A stretch of DNA of 64,000 nucleotides, taken from assembly GCA_963666705.2 (NCBI GenBank), contig CAXXKO010000011.1, positions 1 through 64,000 of the forward strand. Direction: 5' to 3'. The DNA is from G963666705 sp963666705. GTDB lineage: Bacteria; Pseudomonadota; Alphaproteobacteria; CADEGL01. The notes beneath the pieces are model-generated. The model saw nothing but the letters and a program-made list of their open reading frames with translations, searched no databases and was not told where the DNA came from. Position numbers and translations under genes: made by a program. This document shows positions 45,262 to 55,317 of this stretch, in pieces (position 1 is the first letter of the stretch; each line of letters begins with the position of its first letter).

Positions 45262-45615
45262 CTATCCCGTAGCCGCCAGTGCCGCTCGCTCGGCGTCACC
45301 GAAACCGAGGAGGAAGCGGCCGCCGCCGAGATCGAAGACCGGGCGCTTAATGAGGGCAGGGTGGGCCAGCATAAGGGTGCTGGCGCGGCCCGCGTCCACG
45401 CCGTCCCGATCGGCCTCCGGGAGGCCGCGCCAGGTGGTGCCGCGGCGGTTGAGGAGCGCCTCCCAGCCGAGGGCGGCGATCCAGGCATCGAGGGTGGCCC
45501 CCTCGAGGCCATCGGCGCGGACATCGCTGAACTCGTGCGCGATGCCTTCCCCGTCCAGCCACTTCCGCGCCTTGCGGCAGGTGTCGCAGCTCTTGATGCC
45601 GTATATCGCGATCAT
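45262..45615 (-). CDS. ArsC/Spx-family reductase (YffB-like)
   Basis: A 117-aa thioredoxin-fold protein. MIAIYGIKSCDTCRKARKWLDGEGI has the C10-x2-C13 site. The family pattern continues with HEFSDVRADGL, GWEALLNRRGTTWRGL, and HPALIKRPVFDLGGGRFLLGF. Members include arsenate reductase ArsC and the YffB group; the CxxC and the lack of ArsC arginines favour YffB, a glutathione-dependent thiol reductase. The start at 45615 removes an unlikely upstream extension. It is convergent with the DAO gene, 6 bases apart. Confidence 0.88.
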   Translation of the reverse strand: MIAIYGIKSCDTCRKARKWLDGEGIAHEFSDVRADGLEGATLDAWIAALGWEALLNRRGTTWRGLPEADRDGVDAGRASTLMLAHPALIKRPVFDLGGGRFLLGFGDAERAALAATG

Positions 45616-45733
45616 CCCAGCACTATATGCTACGAACCGAGGAATGAAGATACTGGTGGAACAAACACGACAGAAGAGTCCCCCTCTCCCCACTGGGGAG
45701 AGGGTTCGAGTTGCTGGATGCGTTCCACTAATA

Positions 45734-46904
45734 CCAGTGAGCGCCTGAATTGACTCTCGGGATATTCATTGATGGCGGATGATGGCGGATTGTGATTCTA
45801 TGGTCTCCCACCAGATGTGGGGGATGTCATGGGATCAGCACTCAAGATACGGGATGATTTGACGCCTTTGGAGCTTCGGCGCTGGGCTCGCGTGGAATCG
45901 TACGGTCGAGCGGCGGCGCGGGCCTATGGGATCGCGAATGCTTTGGAGGAGATGCCCTGGGCTGATGCCGCGCGGCTTGCGGGGATGGATCGCCAAACGC
46001 TTCGCGACGCGGTTGTTCGTTACAATGCAAAGGGATTGGAGGGGCTTCACGACCGTCCAAAGGGCTACTCGCCGCGGCGGCTGACGGCAGACGAGGAAGC
46101 GGCGCTGGCGGCGGTCATCATCGCCGGGCCGGAGCCTGAGCGCGACGGGGTTTGCGCCTGGACCCGGGCCGATCTGTGCCGCTGGCTGGAGGAGCGCTTC
46201 GCCAAGACCTACCACCCCTCGAGCATGACCCGGGTTCTACGGCGGATGGGATTTTCCCGCCAGAAGGCGCGCCCGAGCCACCCGCGAAGGGACGCCGAAG
46301 CGCAGGAGCGCTTCAAAAAAGGGGGCTTCGCGACATCCTGAAGGCGACCGCCGCGGCGCATCCCGACAAGCGCCTACAGCTGTGGTTTCAGGATGAAGCG
46401 CGCGTCGGCAACAAGGGCCGGGTGTGTCACCGGTGGTGGCGCAGGGGCGAGCGTGCCCCCGGGACGCGTCAAATCGGCTACCAGTGGGCCTACATCTTCT
46501 CCGCCGTGCGCCCGGACACCGGCGACGACGTCACCCTGGTGATGCCGAGCGTCAACGCCAAGGTCATGGACCTGTTTCTCGCACACTTCGCCGATACCCT
46601 GGACCAGGATGCGCACGCCGTCATGATGTGCGACGGCGCCGGTTGGCACGACGAGCGCGCCCTCACCGTCCCCGACAACGTCACCTTGGCGCTGTTGCCG
46701 CCTTACAGTCCCGAACTCAACCCCGTCGAGCGGGTTTGGCTCTACCTACGCGAACGCTTCCTATCGCTCCGCGTCCTCGACGACACCGAGGCCATCATCG
46801 ACGCCTGTTGCCAAGCATGGATCGACCTCATCGCAGAACCGGATCGTATGCGAACCCTCTGCGCCTATCCATGGATCATGAAGGTGATTTCATAGGCTCA
46901 CTGG
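45734..46904 (+). mobile_element. IS630-family insertion sequence
   Basis: Ends CCAGTGAGC at 45734 and GCTCACTGG at 46904 are flanked by TA (45732-45733, 46905-46906), the standard IS630/Tc1-mariner target. The right end lies 32 bases before the start of the flavin oxidoreductase gene. Confidence 0.9.
45829..46895 (+). CDS. IS630-family transposase in two frames
   Basis: The first frame (45829-46341) is the DNA-binding part: RAAARAYGIANALEEMPWADAARLAGMDRQTLRDAVVRYNAKG and GLHDRPKGYSPRRLT. At 46314-46325 a run of six A and five G (CAAAAAAGGGGG) joins it to the -1 frame. That frame continues RGLRDILKATAAAHPDKRLQLWFQDEARVG (first Asp), VMMCDGAGWHD (second Asp) and YSPELNPVERVWLYLRERF (Glu) to the stop at 46893-46895. 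Some IS630 elements use programmed -1 frameshifting at such A-runs, so the gene may be functional; a simple indel is the alternative. Confidence 0.85.
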
Positions 46905-46936
46905 TATGAGACCCGCGGACGGAGGCCGATCCCGCC

Positions 46937-48892
46937 ATGACCCAGCTCGACCACCTGTTCTCGCCCCTCACCATCCGCGGCGTGACCATGCGCAACCGCA
47001 TCTTCTCCACGGGCCACCAGGCCCTCCTCGCCGTGGGCGACACCGTGAGCCCGGGCCTCATCGCCTACCAGGAAGCCCGCGCCGCCGGCGGCGCCGGCCT
47101 CGTCATCCTGGAGGTCGCGGGCGTGCACGAAAGTGCCTATTTCGTCGAGAATTGCCTGATGGCGCACACCGACGCCTGCATCCCCGGCTACCGTGAGATG
47201 GCCGCGCGGGTCCACGCCCATGGCTGCAAGGTCTTCGGCCAGCTCTTCCATCCCGGCAAGGAGGTGCTGGGCTCGACCGACGGCTCCGCCTCCGTGGCCT
47301 ATGCCCCCTCGGCCATCCCGAACGAGCGCTACAAGGTCATGCCCCGCGCCATGTCGGGCCACATGGTCCGCGAGATCGTCGACGGCCACGGCGCCGCCGC
47401 CCGGCGCATGCAGGAAGCCGGCCTCGACGGCGTCGAGATCGTGGCCAGCCACGGCTACCTGCCGGCCCAGTTCCTCAACCCCCGCCACAATGTGCGCGAG
47501 GACGAGTGGGGCGGCGACCTCGCGGGACGCCTGCGCTTTGTCACCGAATGCATCGCCGCCATCCGGCGCGAGGTGGGCGAGGATATGGTGGTCGGCATGC
47601 GCATCTCGGGCCATGAGATGGACGAGGTGGGCCTGCAGACCGACGAGGTGATGGCGGCCTGTGTCGCCCTCGACCGGCAGGGCGGGCTCGACTACCTGAA
47701 CGTCATCGCCGGCACCTCCGATACCTGCGGCTAGCCCCACATCGTGCCGCCCATGTTCATCGAGACCGGCTACGTCGCCCCCTACGCCGCCGCCATCCGC
47801 GAGAAGGTCTCGGTGCCGGTCTTCGTCGCCGGGCGCATCAACGATCCACGTATCGCCGAGAAGATCCTGGCGGGCGGCCAGGCCGACATGTGCGGCATGA
47901 CACGGGCCATGATCTGCGACCCGGCCATGCCCAATAAGGCCGGGGCCGGGCGCCTCGACGACGTGCGCGCCTGCATCGGCTGCAACCAGGCCTGCATCGG
48001 CCATATGCGTCTCGGCTACTCCATCTCCTGCATCCAGTATCCCGAATCCGGGCGCGAGATCGCCTATGGCAACCGCGTGATGGCCGCCCCGCCCAAGCGC
48101 GTGCTGGTCGCGGGCGGCGGCCCCGGCGGCATGAAAGCGGCTGCCGTGGCGGCCGAGCGCGGCCACCGGGTCACTCTCTACGAGGCCGGCGCCCGCCTCG
48201 GCGGGCAGGTGCTGCTGGCCCAGGCCCTGCCGGGGCGCGAGGAGTTCGGCGGCGTCGTCACCAACTTGACGCGCGAGATGGCGCTGGCCGGGGTCGAGGT
48301 CGTCACCAATACGGCCGTCACGCCCGCGCTGATCGCGAACGAGGCGCCCGACGCGGTGATCCTCGCCACCGGGGCGCGCCCGCTCCGGCCCGAGATCGAG
48401 GGCGCCGAGGAGGGCCATGTGGTCGATGCCTGGCAAGTCTTGCGGGACGAGGCCAACGTGGGTGCCAGCGTCGCCATCGCCGACTGGCGCTGCGACTGGG
48501 TGGGGCTCGGCCTCGCCGAGAAGCTGGCGCGGGCGGGCTGCCGGGTGCGCCTCTGCGTCAACGGCTACGCGCCCGGCCAGACCATCATGCCCTATATCCG
48601 CGACCACTGGGCCGGAATCATCCACGCGCTGGGCGTCGAGGTGGTGACCTACGCCCGACTGCACGGGGTCGATGCCGACACGGTCTATATGCAGCACGCC
48701 GCGAGCGGCGCGCCCATGGTGCTCGAAGGCGTGGATATCCTGGTCCTCGCGCTCGGCCACGAATCCGACCGCGCCCTCGAGGACGCGCTCGACGATTACG
48801 CCGGCGCGCTGCACCTGGTCGGCGACTGCCTCAGCCCCCGGACGGTCGAGGAAGCCGTCCTCGAAGGCCTCGAGGCCGGGGCGGCGGTGTAG
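46937..48892 (+). pseudogene. Old-yellow-enzyme/TMADH-type NADH:flavin oxidoreductase with in-frame TAG
   Basis: One continuous frame of 651 codons interrupted only by TAG at 47732-47734. The part before it is the FMN TIM barrel (MTQLDHLFSPLTIRGVTMRNRIFSTGHQ, GLDGVEIVASHGYLPAQFLNPRHNVREDEWGG, ending IAGTSDTCG). After it come PHIVPPMFIETGYVAPYA, the [4Fe-4S] ligands CIGCNQAC and the later SCIQYP, and an FAD/NAD domain (KRVLVAGGGPGGMKAAAVAAERGH). The family includes trimethylamine dehydrogenase and 2,4-dienoyl-CoA reductase. A TAG in the barrel core would truncate the protein before the iron-sulfur cluster. IS630 is 32 bases upstream of the ATG, which fits decay. Readthrough is possible but unsupported. 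Confidence 0.85.
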
Positions 48893-49081
48893 GGGGGCTG
48901 TGTGCTATCCACAATGGTTTGAAACACCAAGACACGAAGACACCAAGCGACCGGTTGACGGTGCCCGAGACTGCGACACCCCCTTGGTGGCTTTGTGTCT
49001 TGGTGGTGGAATCCCGAAGGCGCGGTGTGGGACCGGTCGAGTCGGTTCCCATGCCGCCGCCCCGCGTTCGGAGGTACGCTC

Positions 49082-50110
49082 ATGCAGGTCGTCTATAGCG
49101 AGCAGCACCGTGGCCATCACCCCAGGCACTTCCTGGTCAATGGAACGATCCAGCAATGCCCCGAGGTGCCGGCGCGGGCCGATGCGTTCCTCGCGGCGGT
49201 CGAAGGGGCGGGGTACGAGGTGGTTGCCCCCGCGGACTATGGCCTCGATCCCGTCGCCGCCGTCCACAGCGCCGAATACCTCCAGTTCCTCGAGCATATC
49301 CATGCCCGTTGGCGCCGCATCGAGGGGGCGTCGGAAGAGGTGGTGCCGAACGTCCACCCCAACCGATCCGGCACCGGCTATCCCGATTCGGCCGCGGGTC
49401 AGGCGGGCTACCACATGGCGGATACCGCCTGCCCCATCTCCGCCGGCACCTGGGCCGCCGCGGTGGCCAGCGCGGGCGTCGCCACCCACGCGGCCGAACT
49501 GGTCCTCGGCGGGCCGCCGCACGCCTACGCTCTATGCCGGCCGCCGGGGCATCACGCCTTCCCCGACATGGCGGGGGGCTTCTGCTTCCTCAACAACACC
49601 GCCATCGCGGCCCAGCGCTTGAGAAGGGCCTACGCGCGCGTCGCCATCCTCGACCTGGACGTGCACCACGGCAACGGCACGCAAGCCTGCTTCTACCGCC
49701 GCAAGGACGTGCTCACCATCTCCCTCCACGCCGATCCCGTGCGCTTCTACCCCTTCTTCTGGGGCCACGCGGCGGAGCGGGGCGAGGGCGAGGGCGAAGG
49801 CTTCAACCTGAACCTGCCGCTCCCGCGCGGCACCGGGGACGACGGCTACCTCGCGGCCATCGAGGTTGCGGGCCGCCGGCTCGCGGGCTTCCGGCCCTCA
49901 GCACTGGTCGTCGCCCTCGGCCTCGACGCCTACGAGGGCGATCCGCTGGCGGGCCTCGCCATCACCACGGCGGGCTTCGGGCGCATCGGCGAGTGGGTGG
50001 GCCGGCGCGGCCTGCCCACGGTGCTGGTCCAGGAGGGCGGCTACTTGTGCGCGGCGCTGGGTGCGAACCTCGCCACCTTCCTCGCGGGCTTCGAGGCGGC
50101 GCGGACCTGA
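49082..50110 (+). CDS. Acetylpolyamine amidohydrolase (histone-deacetylase family)
   Basis: A 342-aa class II HDAC-fold enzyme. The catalytic His pair is H157-H158 in CRPPGHHAFPDMAGGFCFLNN. Zinc ligands are D193 and H195 in ILDLDVHHGNGT and the Asp in ALGLDAYEGDPLAG. The N-terminal MQVVYSEQHRGHHPRHFLVNG is typical of bacterial acetylpolyamine amidohydrolases (AphA/AphB). It removes acetyl groups from acetylputrescine or similar amines, a step in polyamine use that could feed amine oxidases such as the one at 14.8 kb. The start at 49082 fits the family. Confidence 0.93.
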   Translation: MQVVYSEQHRGHHPRHFLVNGTIQQCPEVPARADAFLAAVEGAGYEVVAPADYGLDPVAAVHSAEYLQFLEHIHARWRRIEGASEEVVPNVHPNRSGTGYPDSAAGQAGYHMADTACPISAGTWAAAVASAGVATHAAELVLGGPPHAYALCRPPGHHAFPDMAGGFCFLNNTAIAAQRLRRAYARVAILDLDVHHGNGTQACFYRRKDVLTISLHADPVRFYPFFWGHAAERGEGEGEGFNLNLPLPRGTGDDGYLAAIEVAGRRLAGFRPSALVVALGLDAYEGDPLAGLAITTAGFGRIGEWVGRRGLPTVLVQEGGYLCAALGANLATFLAGFEAART

Positions 50111-50198
50111 TCCATGATCGGGTCTCGACCGGGTCGTACCAGGAGCAGCGACATGGCGACACGAGAGACACCCAAGCCCCACGGGAGGAGGCGGGCCA

Positions 50199-50310
50199 TG
50201 CCACCGTCCGATTCAACCTCGGCATCATGTACGAGAAAGGCTGGGGCGTGGCCGAGGACTACGCCGAGGCAGTGAGGTGGACAGGGATGGCGGCCGGTCA
50301 GCGCGGAGCA
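50199..50310 (+). pseudogene. Sel1-repeat fragment
   Basis: The frame ATVRFNLGIMYEKGWGVAEDYAEAVRW is one Sel1-like TPR unit, like those of the gene at 52084-52878. Nothing recognisable continues it, so it is a relic of a lost Sel1 gene or a copied unit. Confidence 0.6.
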
Positions 50311-50427
50311 ACGTCGTATGGTCGATCATTGGTTGCCTGCTCCCACCGGTGCCGGCACCTGCTAGGAGGGAAATAGCGCGCGTATCGCCGATCGTAGCCA
50401 ATACGGGGAGCAACGGAGGACTGAGCA

Positions 50428-51474
50428 ATGAAGATGAACTTCGCCATCGGCATGGGCCGCAACGAGCGAATGGACGAGATCGCGGAGCTTTCGAGACTCG
50501 CGGACGAGCATGGATTCACCCATGCCACCTTTGTCGACGAGCCCTATCTGGCCCGGGACGTGCACGTCATGGCGACCGTGGCCGCGCTCAACACCAAGCG
50601 CTTGATCATCGGCCAGGGGGTCGTGGACCCGAAGACCTATCATCCCTCGGCGCTGGCCAATGCGGCGGCGAGCCTGCACGAGCTCACCGGGGGCAGGGCT
50701 TTTCTCGGCATGGGCGCGGGCGGTCCGTTCGGCAAGCTCATGGTGCGTCCCATCGGGAACCGCGACCTGCGCGAGGCGGTGCAGTTCGTGAGAACCTTCC
50801 TCGACGGCGACGAGGCCGAGTACTACGGGTAGAAAATGGTGTCGGAGTGGATCGGGAAACGGGTCCCCATCTATCTGGCGGCGGACGGGCCGAAGGCCCT
50901 CGAGTTGGCCGGCGAGGTGGCCAACGGCGTGATCTTCATGGGCGGGCCGCCCGACTTCGTCAAATGGAAGGTCGAGAATATCTACCGGGGTGCGGAGAAA
51001 GCGGGGCGGGACCCGACCAAGATCGACATCTGCGTTCGTTCCTACATCTACGTGACGGACGACAAGCAGAGCGCGCACCGCGAGCTGTCCGGCTTCGTGC
51101 CCTTCGGCGCCCACATACTGCACCGGTACGCCAAGATCGAGGCCGTCATGAAGGTCTTCGAGCGGCTGGACCGGGAGCAGCCCGGGATCGTCGATGAAAT
51201 GAAACGGTTCTTCGCCGGGGCGGAAAAGTACCGGCGGGAAGACGGCTACAACCCGTGGTTCGAAAAGATGGACGCCCCGTACGCCCATCTCATGACCATG
51301 CGTCAGATCGAGTGCATCCACATCGTGGGTGGCGTCGATGAGATCTGCGAGAAGATTCGCGCGCTGGGCGAAGCGGGTGTCACCACGGTCGCCACCGCGA
51401 ACTATACGATTATCGACAAGAAGCGCATGGTCACCGACCTCGGCGAGAAGATCATGCCGCATTTTCGGAGCTAG
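50428..51474 (+). pseudogene. Luciferase-like (LLM) flavin-dependent oxidoreductase with in-frame TAG
   Basis: One frame of 349 codons interrupted only by TAG at 50830-50832. The N-terminal part MKMNFAIGMGRNERMDEIAELSRLADEHGFTHATFVDEPY and the block HPSALANAAASLHELTGGRAFLGMGAG, then after the stop VPIYLAADGPKALELAGEVANGVIFMG, are those of F420/FMN-dependent methylene-tetrahydromethanopterin-reductase-like enzymes. The TAG falls in the linker EYYG-stop-KMVSEW, where a CAG or TGG codon would be natural. As a 134-residue truncation it would not fold normally. It is the second TAG-interrupted flavin gene in 4 kb; otherwise undamaged. Confidence 0.85.
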
Positions 51475-51860
51475 TGCTTTTACGCGGAGGTACGATTCGC
51501 GTGCGGGCCCGCTCTCGGCTCGCCGCGCGATCCCCCCCTCACCCTGCCCTTCTCCCGCGAGGGGAGAAGGGGCTTGTTCGATGCGCTGGCGCCTCGATGA
51601 TGAAATCCTTCCTATTGGTGAGCAACGGGGTTGGCGCATGGGCCGGCACCTACTTCGGCGGATATCAGGCGGGCAAGGCGCTGTACCAACCGAGCGCCGA
51701 AGACAATCGACAGGCGAGATTGACGCGGCCTGGGACCGTGTCAGGGCCTACGATGGAATCCCCGGCAAGAGCGGTGCCGGCCTCAGACGCTCGATCGAGC
51801 TGCTATCGCCCTGCGCGCCGGCCGGTTGAGCGGGCGACCCGGGGAAACGAGGAGACGGCC
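51475..51860. other. Intergenic with coding-like remnant
   Basis: It contains a CTCACCC/CTTCTCCC block (about 51536-51570) of repeat family C type. A short frame follows (MMKSFLLVSNGVGAWAGTYFGGYQAGKALYQ, about 51599-51700) with a glycine-rich, possibly membrane-like start. I cannot support it as a gene. Confidence 0.4.
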
Positions 51861-52058
51861 ATGACCGAGTTGCGCCTCGCCGACTGCATCAACCAGCGCT
51901 GCCCCTTCTCCGGGAAGCCGGTCGTGGCCAATTCCCTCATCCTCCATCACGGCCGAGTGGTGGGGTTCTGCAATCCGGGCTGCCGCGACAAGTTCGCCGC
52001 CAACCCCGACGGCTTCCCCGATGCCGCGGCGATGTTCGCGGCGCTTGCCTCGCCTTGA
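51861..52058 (+). CDS. Small YHS-like metal-binding protein
   Basis: A 65-aa protein. LADCINQRCPFSGKPVVANSLILHHGRVVGFCNPGCRDKFAANPDGFPDAAAMFAAL has the spaced cysteines of the YHS/TRASH family (CPFSGKPV and FCNPGCRDKF). These proteins bind metals or act as small redox/chaperone modules. The ATG at 51861 follows GAGGAG. No operon partner is evident; the convergent Sel1 gene begins 25 bases downstream. The short length and clean motif make the call reasonable. Confidence 0.8.
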   Translation: MTELRLADCINQRCPFSGKPVVANSLILHHGRVVGFCNPGCRDKFAANPDGFPDAAAMFAALASP

Positions 52059-52083
52059 GCCCCCGGCCTCGCGCCTCGGCTCC

Positions 52084-52878
52084 TCACTCCTCCTCGTCCT
52101 CTCCGCCGTCCCGCTCCAGGCGGCGGGCCTCGGCGATCTCCGCCGCCGTCATGGTGGCTTCGAGGGCGGCGAGCTGCTGGCGCGCGGCGCGGTAGCCGTG
52201 GCGGAGCGCCCGGTCGAGCCACAGGTGGGCCCGGACCGTGTCGCGCGGCACGCCGATGCCGGCCGCGTAGAGCCGGCCCATGGTGGCCTCGGCGAAGGGA
52301 TGGCCCTGTTCGGCGGCGGCGTGATACCAACCCGTGGCGGCGGCCATGTCGCGGGCTCCGCCGATGCCGTTCTCGAACGCCCAGGCCAGGCTCGCCTGGG
52401 CGTAGGCGTAGCCGCCCTCGGCCGAGCGGGCGTACCACATCGCCGCCTCGGCCTCGTCCCGCGCCACGCCGCGGCCGCGGGCGTAGAGGAGGGCGAGGTC
52501 GTATTGGCTGACCGGGTCGCCTCGGATCGCGGCCTCGCGATACCAATGGGCGGCCTCGACATGGTCGGCGGCGACGCCCAGGCCCATCTCGAACAGGTAG
52601 CCGATCCTGTTATGGGCCCGGGCCTCGCCCTGGGCGGCGGCGGCCATGTACCAGTGCATGGCTTCGAGGTAGTCGCGATCGACGCCCTGGCCACGCTCGT
52701 ACATGAGGGCGAGGGCGAGCTGGGCGCGGGCGTTGCCGGCCTCCGCGAGCGGCCAGACCTCGGTGAGGGCCACGGCGAAGTCGCCCCTGTAGTAGGCCTT
52801 GATGGCGTCGTCGAGGCCCGCCCGCGCCGGTAAGGCCAGCACCGCGAACATGAACGCGATCGGATACAAGCGCCGCAT
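52084..52878 (-). CDS. Secreted Sel1-repeat protein
   Basis: A 264-aa protein with a signal peptide (MRRLYPIAFMFAVLALPARA). About six Sel1-type TPR units of ~36 residues follow, each with an AxxWYxxAAxxGxxxAxxxLGxxYxxGxGVxxDxxxA pattern: for example ALMYERGQGVDRDYLEAMHWY, YLFEMGLGVAADHVEAAHWY, LLYARGRGVARDEAEAAMWY. The C-terminal tail is acidic (RDGGEDEEE). Such proteins scaffold envelope complexes or signalling proteins. The start at 52878 gives the signal peptide; a longer frame to 53001 is unlikely. Confidence 0.9.
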   Translation of the reverse strand: MRRLYPIAFMFAVLALPARAGLDDAIKAYYRGDFAVALTEVWPLAEAGNARAQLALALMYERGQGVDRDYLEAMHWYMAAAAQGEARAHNRIGYLFEMGLGVAADHVEAAHWYREAAIRGDPVSQYDLALLYARGRGVARDEAEAAMWYARSAEGGYAYAQASLAWAFENGIGGARDMAAATGWYHAAAEQGHPFAEATMGRLYAAGIGVPRDTVRAHLWLDRALRHGYRAARQQLAALEATMTAAEIAEARRLERDGGEDEEE

Positions 52879-52975
52879 GGCGCTGAGTATACACCAAATC
52901 GGGCGGGAGCCGTGACAGAGAGGGCGCATCGGCGATAGGATTTGCCGAGCGGGCGGAACCAACCGGAGAGCAACG

Positions 52976-54319
52976 ATGGCGCGGCGCGGCAAGGTCCTCA
53001 AGGGACCGTATCAGGCCTACAACCGAATCCCCGTCACGGATGTGGACGAGGAGCTGGTGCGGGTCGGGCGCGGGACACCGTGCGGCGAATACCTGCGCCG
53101 GTTCTGGCAGCCGGTGGCCCTCGCCTCGCAGCTCGGCGACCTGCCGCGCGCCGTCCGCATCATGGGTGAGGACTTGGTGGCGTTCCGCGACCGCGGCGGG
53201 CGGGTCGGCATCCTCGAGCGCGCCTGCTGCCACCGCGGCACCTCGCTCGAATACGGCAAGATCGACGACCGCGGCATTCGCTGCTGCTATCACGGCTGGC
53301 AGTTCGATATCGACGGCACCATCCTCGACACGCCGGGCGAGGCGCCGGACAGCACGCTTCGGCACAAGATCCGCCAGGGCGCCTATCCGGCGCACGAATG
53401 GAAGGGCGTGGTCTTCGCCTATATGGGGCCGCCCGGGAAGAAGCCGCCCTTCCCCATTTACGATGCCTTCGAGCGCGAGGGGGCCGCGTTCGTGCACCGC
53501 TACCGCCATTCGCCGTGCAACTGGCTGCAGGTGCGCGAGAACGAGACCGACCCCATCCACATCTGCTTCCTGCACACGCGCCTCTTCGGCGTGCAGTTCC
53601 AGCCCGTCTATGGTGCGATACCGACCATGGAATGGATGGAGACGCCCCACGGCATGATCTACATCACCACGCGGCGCTGGGGCGACAACCTCTACGTCCG
53701 CACCAATGACATGCTGATGCCGAACGCGGTGCGCGTGGGCGGCATCGACGACGCCCAGGAGGAGACCCTGTTCGACCGCCGCGGCAGCGCCCTCAATTGG
53801 GTGGTGCCGGTCGACGACACCAACGCCCTCATCCTCGGCTTCGGCGACATCGACAAGGACCTGGCGATCGAAGGCTCGAACGCCTACCCCGACCGCATGG
53901 GAAGGGCTGGCAACTACACCGTCGGCGCCGGCGACGTGGGCCAGACGGGCGAGCCTTCCTACGAGGAGCGCCAGCGCGCCCCCGGCGACTGGGACGCCTG
54001 GGTCAGCCAGGGCCCGATCACCATCCATGGGCGCGAGCACCTGGCCACCTCGGACCGCGGCATCAGCATGTACCGGCAACTGGTGCGGAGCGGTATCCGC
54101 GCCGTCGGCCGCGGCGAGGACCCCAAGGGCCTGGTGCGCGACGCGGCCGCCATGCCGATCCCGACCTATTGCCACAACACGGTGCGGCGCGTCCCGCCCA
54201 GTGCCACGCCCGAGGCCGACCGCGCGGTCATGCTCGCCTTCGGCCGCGAGGTCACCGCGAAGATCATGGCGGGCGAGATCACCAAGGAACGGGTCGGCTC
54301 CGCGCCGATCCTGGCCTGA
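52976..54319 (+). CDS. Rieske non-heme iron oxygenase, alpha subunit
   Basis: A 447-aa ring-hydroxylating oxygenase. The Rieske [2Fe-2S] site is C84-x-H86 ... C103-x2-H106 (CCHRGTSL, CCYHGWQF). The mononuclear iron site is NETDPIHICFLHTR (N-E-x2-D-x2-H-x4-H). It oxidises an aromatic or similar substrate using electrons from a reductase that is not encoded nearby. It is followed 45 bases later by an SDR enzyme, perhaps acting on the product. The start MARRGKVLKGPYQAYNRIP at 52976 is preceded by GGAG. Confidence 0.93.
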   Translation: MARRGKVLKGPYQAYNRIPVTDVDEELVRVGRGTPCGEYLRRFWQPVALASQLGDLPRAVRIMGEDLVAFRDRGGRVGILERACCHRGTSLEYGKIDDRGIRCCYHGWQFDIDGTILDTPGEAPDSTLRHKIRQGAYPAHEWKGVVFAYMGPPGKKPPFPIYDAFEREGAAFVHRYRHSPCNWLQVRENETDPIHICFLHTRLFGVQFQPVYGAIPTMEWMETPHGMIYITTRRWGDNLYVRTNDMLMPNAVRVGGIDDAQEETLFDRRGSALNWVVPVDDTNALILGFGDIDKDLAIEGSNAYPDRMGRAGNYTVGAGDVGQTGEPSYEERQRAPGDWDAWVSQGPITIHGREHLATSDRGISMYRQLVRSGIRAVGRGEDPKGLVRDAAAMPIPTYCHNTVRRVPPSATPEADRAVMLAFGREVTAKIMAGEITKERVGSAPILA

Positions 54320-54364
54320 GCGAGGAAATCCCCGAAGCTAGAAACTCCACGAAAAAGGTCAGCC

Positions 54365-55231
54365 ATGAAATTCAAGAAGGTCGCCGTCACCGGCGGTGCC
54401 GGGTATCTGGGCCAATATGTGCTCGCCGAGCTCGCCGGGCGCTGCGATGTGACGGTGCTCGACGTCAAGGAGCCGGCGGCGGACGTCGCGTTCGCACGCG
54501 CCGACGTGCGCGATTTGGAATCCTTGCGCCGCGGCGTGGCCGGCCACGACGCGGTCATCCATCTGGGCGGCCTCGACCTCGCCATCGACGCCGCGCCCGA
54601 GGCCTTCATCGAGGTCAACACGCTGGGTACCTGGAACGTGCTCCAGGCCGCCTACGAGGCGGGCATCGCCAAGGTCGTGCAATGCTCGAGCGTGGCCGTC
54701 ACGGGCCTCGGCGAATCCGAGCGCGAGAAGCCCCACTACATCCCGGTCGACGAGGCCCACCCGCTCGAGGTCTCCCACCCCTACGGCGTCAGCAAGCGGG
54801 CGGCCGAGGTGATGGCGCGAAGCTTCGTGCGCCGCGGCGGCATCGAGATCATCTGTTTGCGCCCGGTCCTGGTCATATACCCGTTCTACATCCCAAAGGC
54901 GGTCGCCCGCATGGCCGAGGACGAGGGCCGGCGGCTCTTCTATTACGTCTCGCCCGAGGACACGGCGCGGGCCTTCCGCCTGGCGCTCGAGGTCGAGGGG
55001 GTGGCCTTCGACACCATCTTCATCAGCGCCGCGGACACCTGTACCGAGGAGCCGACCCTCGATTTCATGGACCGGCTTTACGGCCCCACGCCCCAGGTGC
55101 GACGGCCCGAGCTCTTCGAACGCAACCCGCGCGCGAGCGTCATCGACATCTCCCGCGCCCACAAGGTGCTCGGCTACGAGCCCACCTCGAGCTGGCCGGC
55201 GCTGCTGAAGGCCCATGGCGGCGGGGCGTGA
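54365..55231 (+). CDS. NAD(P)-dependent epimerase/dehydratase-type SDR
   Basis: A 288-aa extended SDR. The cofactor motif is VAVTGGAGYLGQYV near residues 6-19. The catalytic YxxxK is HPYGVSKRAAEV. The C-terminal part (PTLDFMDRLYGPTPQVRRPELFERNPRASVIDISRAHKVLGYEP) is typical of NAD-dependent epimerases/dehydratases. It probably acts on the same pathway as the Rieske oxygenase just upstream (same strand, 45-base gap), for example as a dehydrogenase of a diol or hydroxyl product; that is inference. Confidence 0.88.
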   Translation: MKFKKVAVTGGAGYLGQYVLAELAGRCDVTVLDVKEPAADVAFARADVRDLESLRRGVAGHDAVIHLGGLDLAIDAAPEAFIEVNTLGTWNVLQAAYEAGIAKVVQCSSVAVTGLGESEREKPHYIPVDEAHPLEVSHPYGVSKRAAEVMARSFVRRGGIEIICLRPVLVIYPFYIPKAVARMAEDEGRRLFYYVSPEDTARAFRLALEVEGVAFDTIFISAADTCTEEPTLDFMDRLYGPTPQVRRPELFERNPRASVIDISRAHKVLGYEPTSSWPALLKAHGGGA

Positions 55232-55317
55232 GGCTTTTCGGCGATCGACCCGCGTCCTCAAGGCCGATATGCCGTTGTTGATTCCATGTGAGCGGAGAAA
55301 ACGCAGCATAAGAATTT

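Noticed and set aside
47732..50832. Pyrrolysine or genome-wide TAG reassignment
   Set aside because: Many intact genes here (for example lepA, vapC and the M20 hydrolase) end in TAG at the expected place, and the affected families are not known pyrrolysine proteins. Kept only as a readthrough question.
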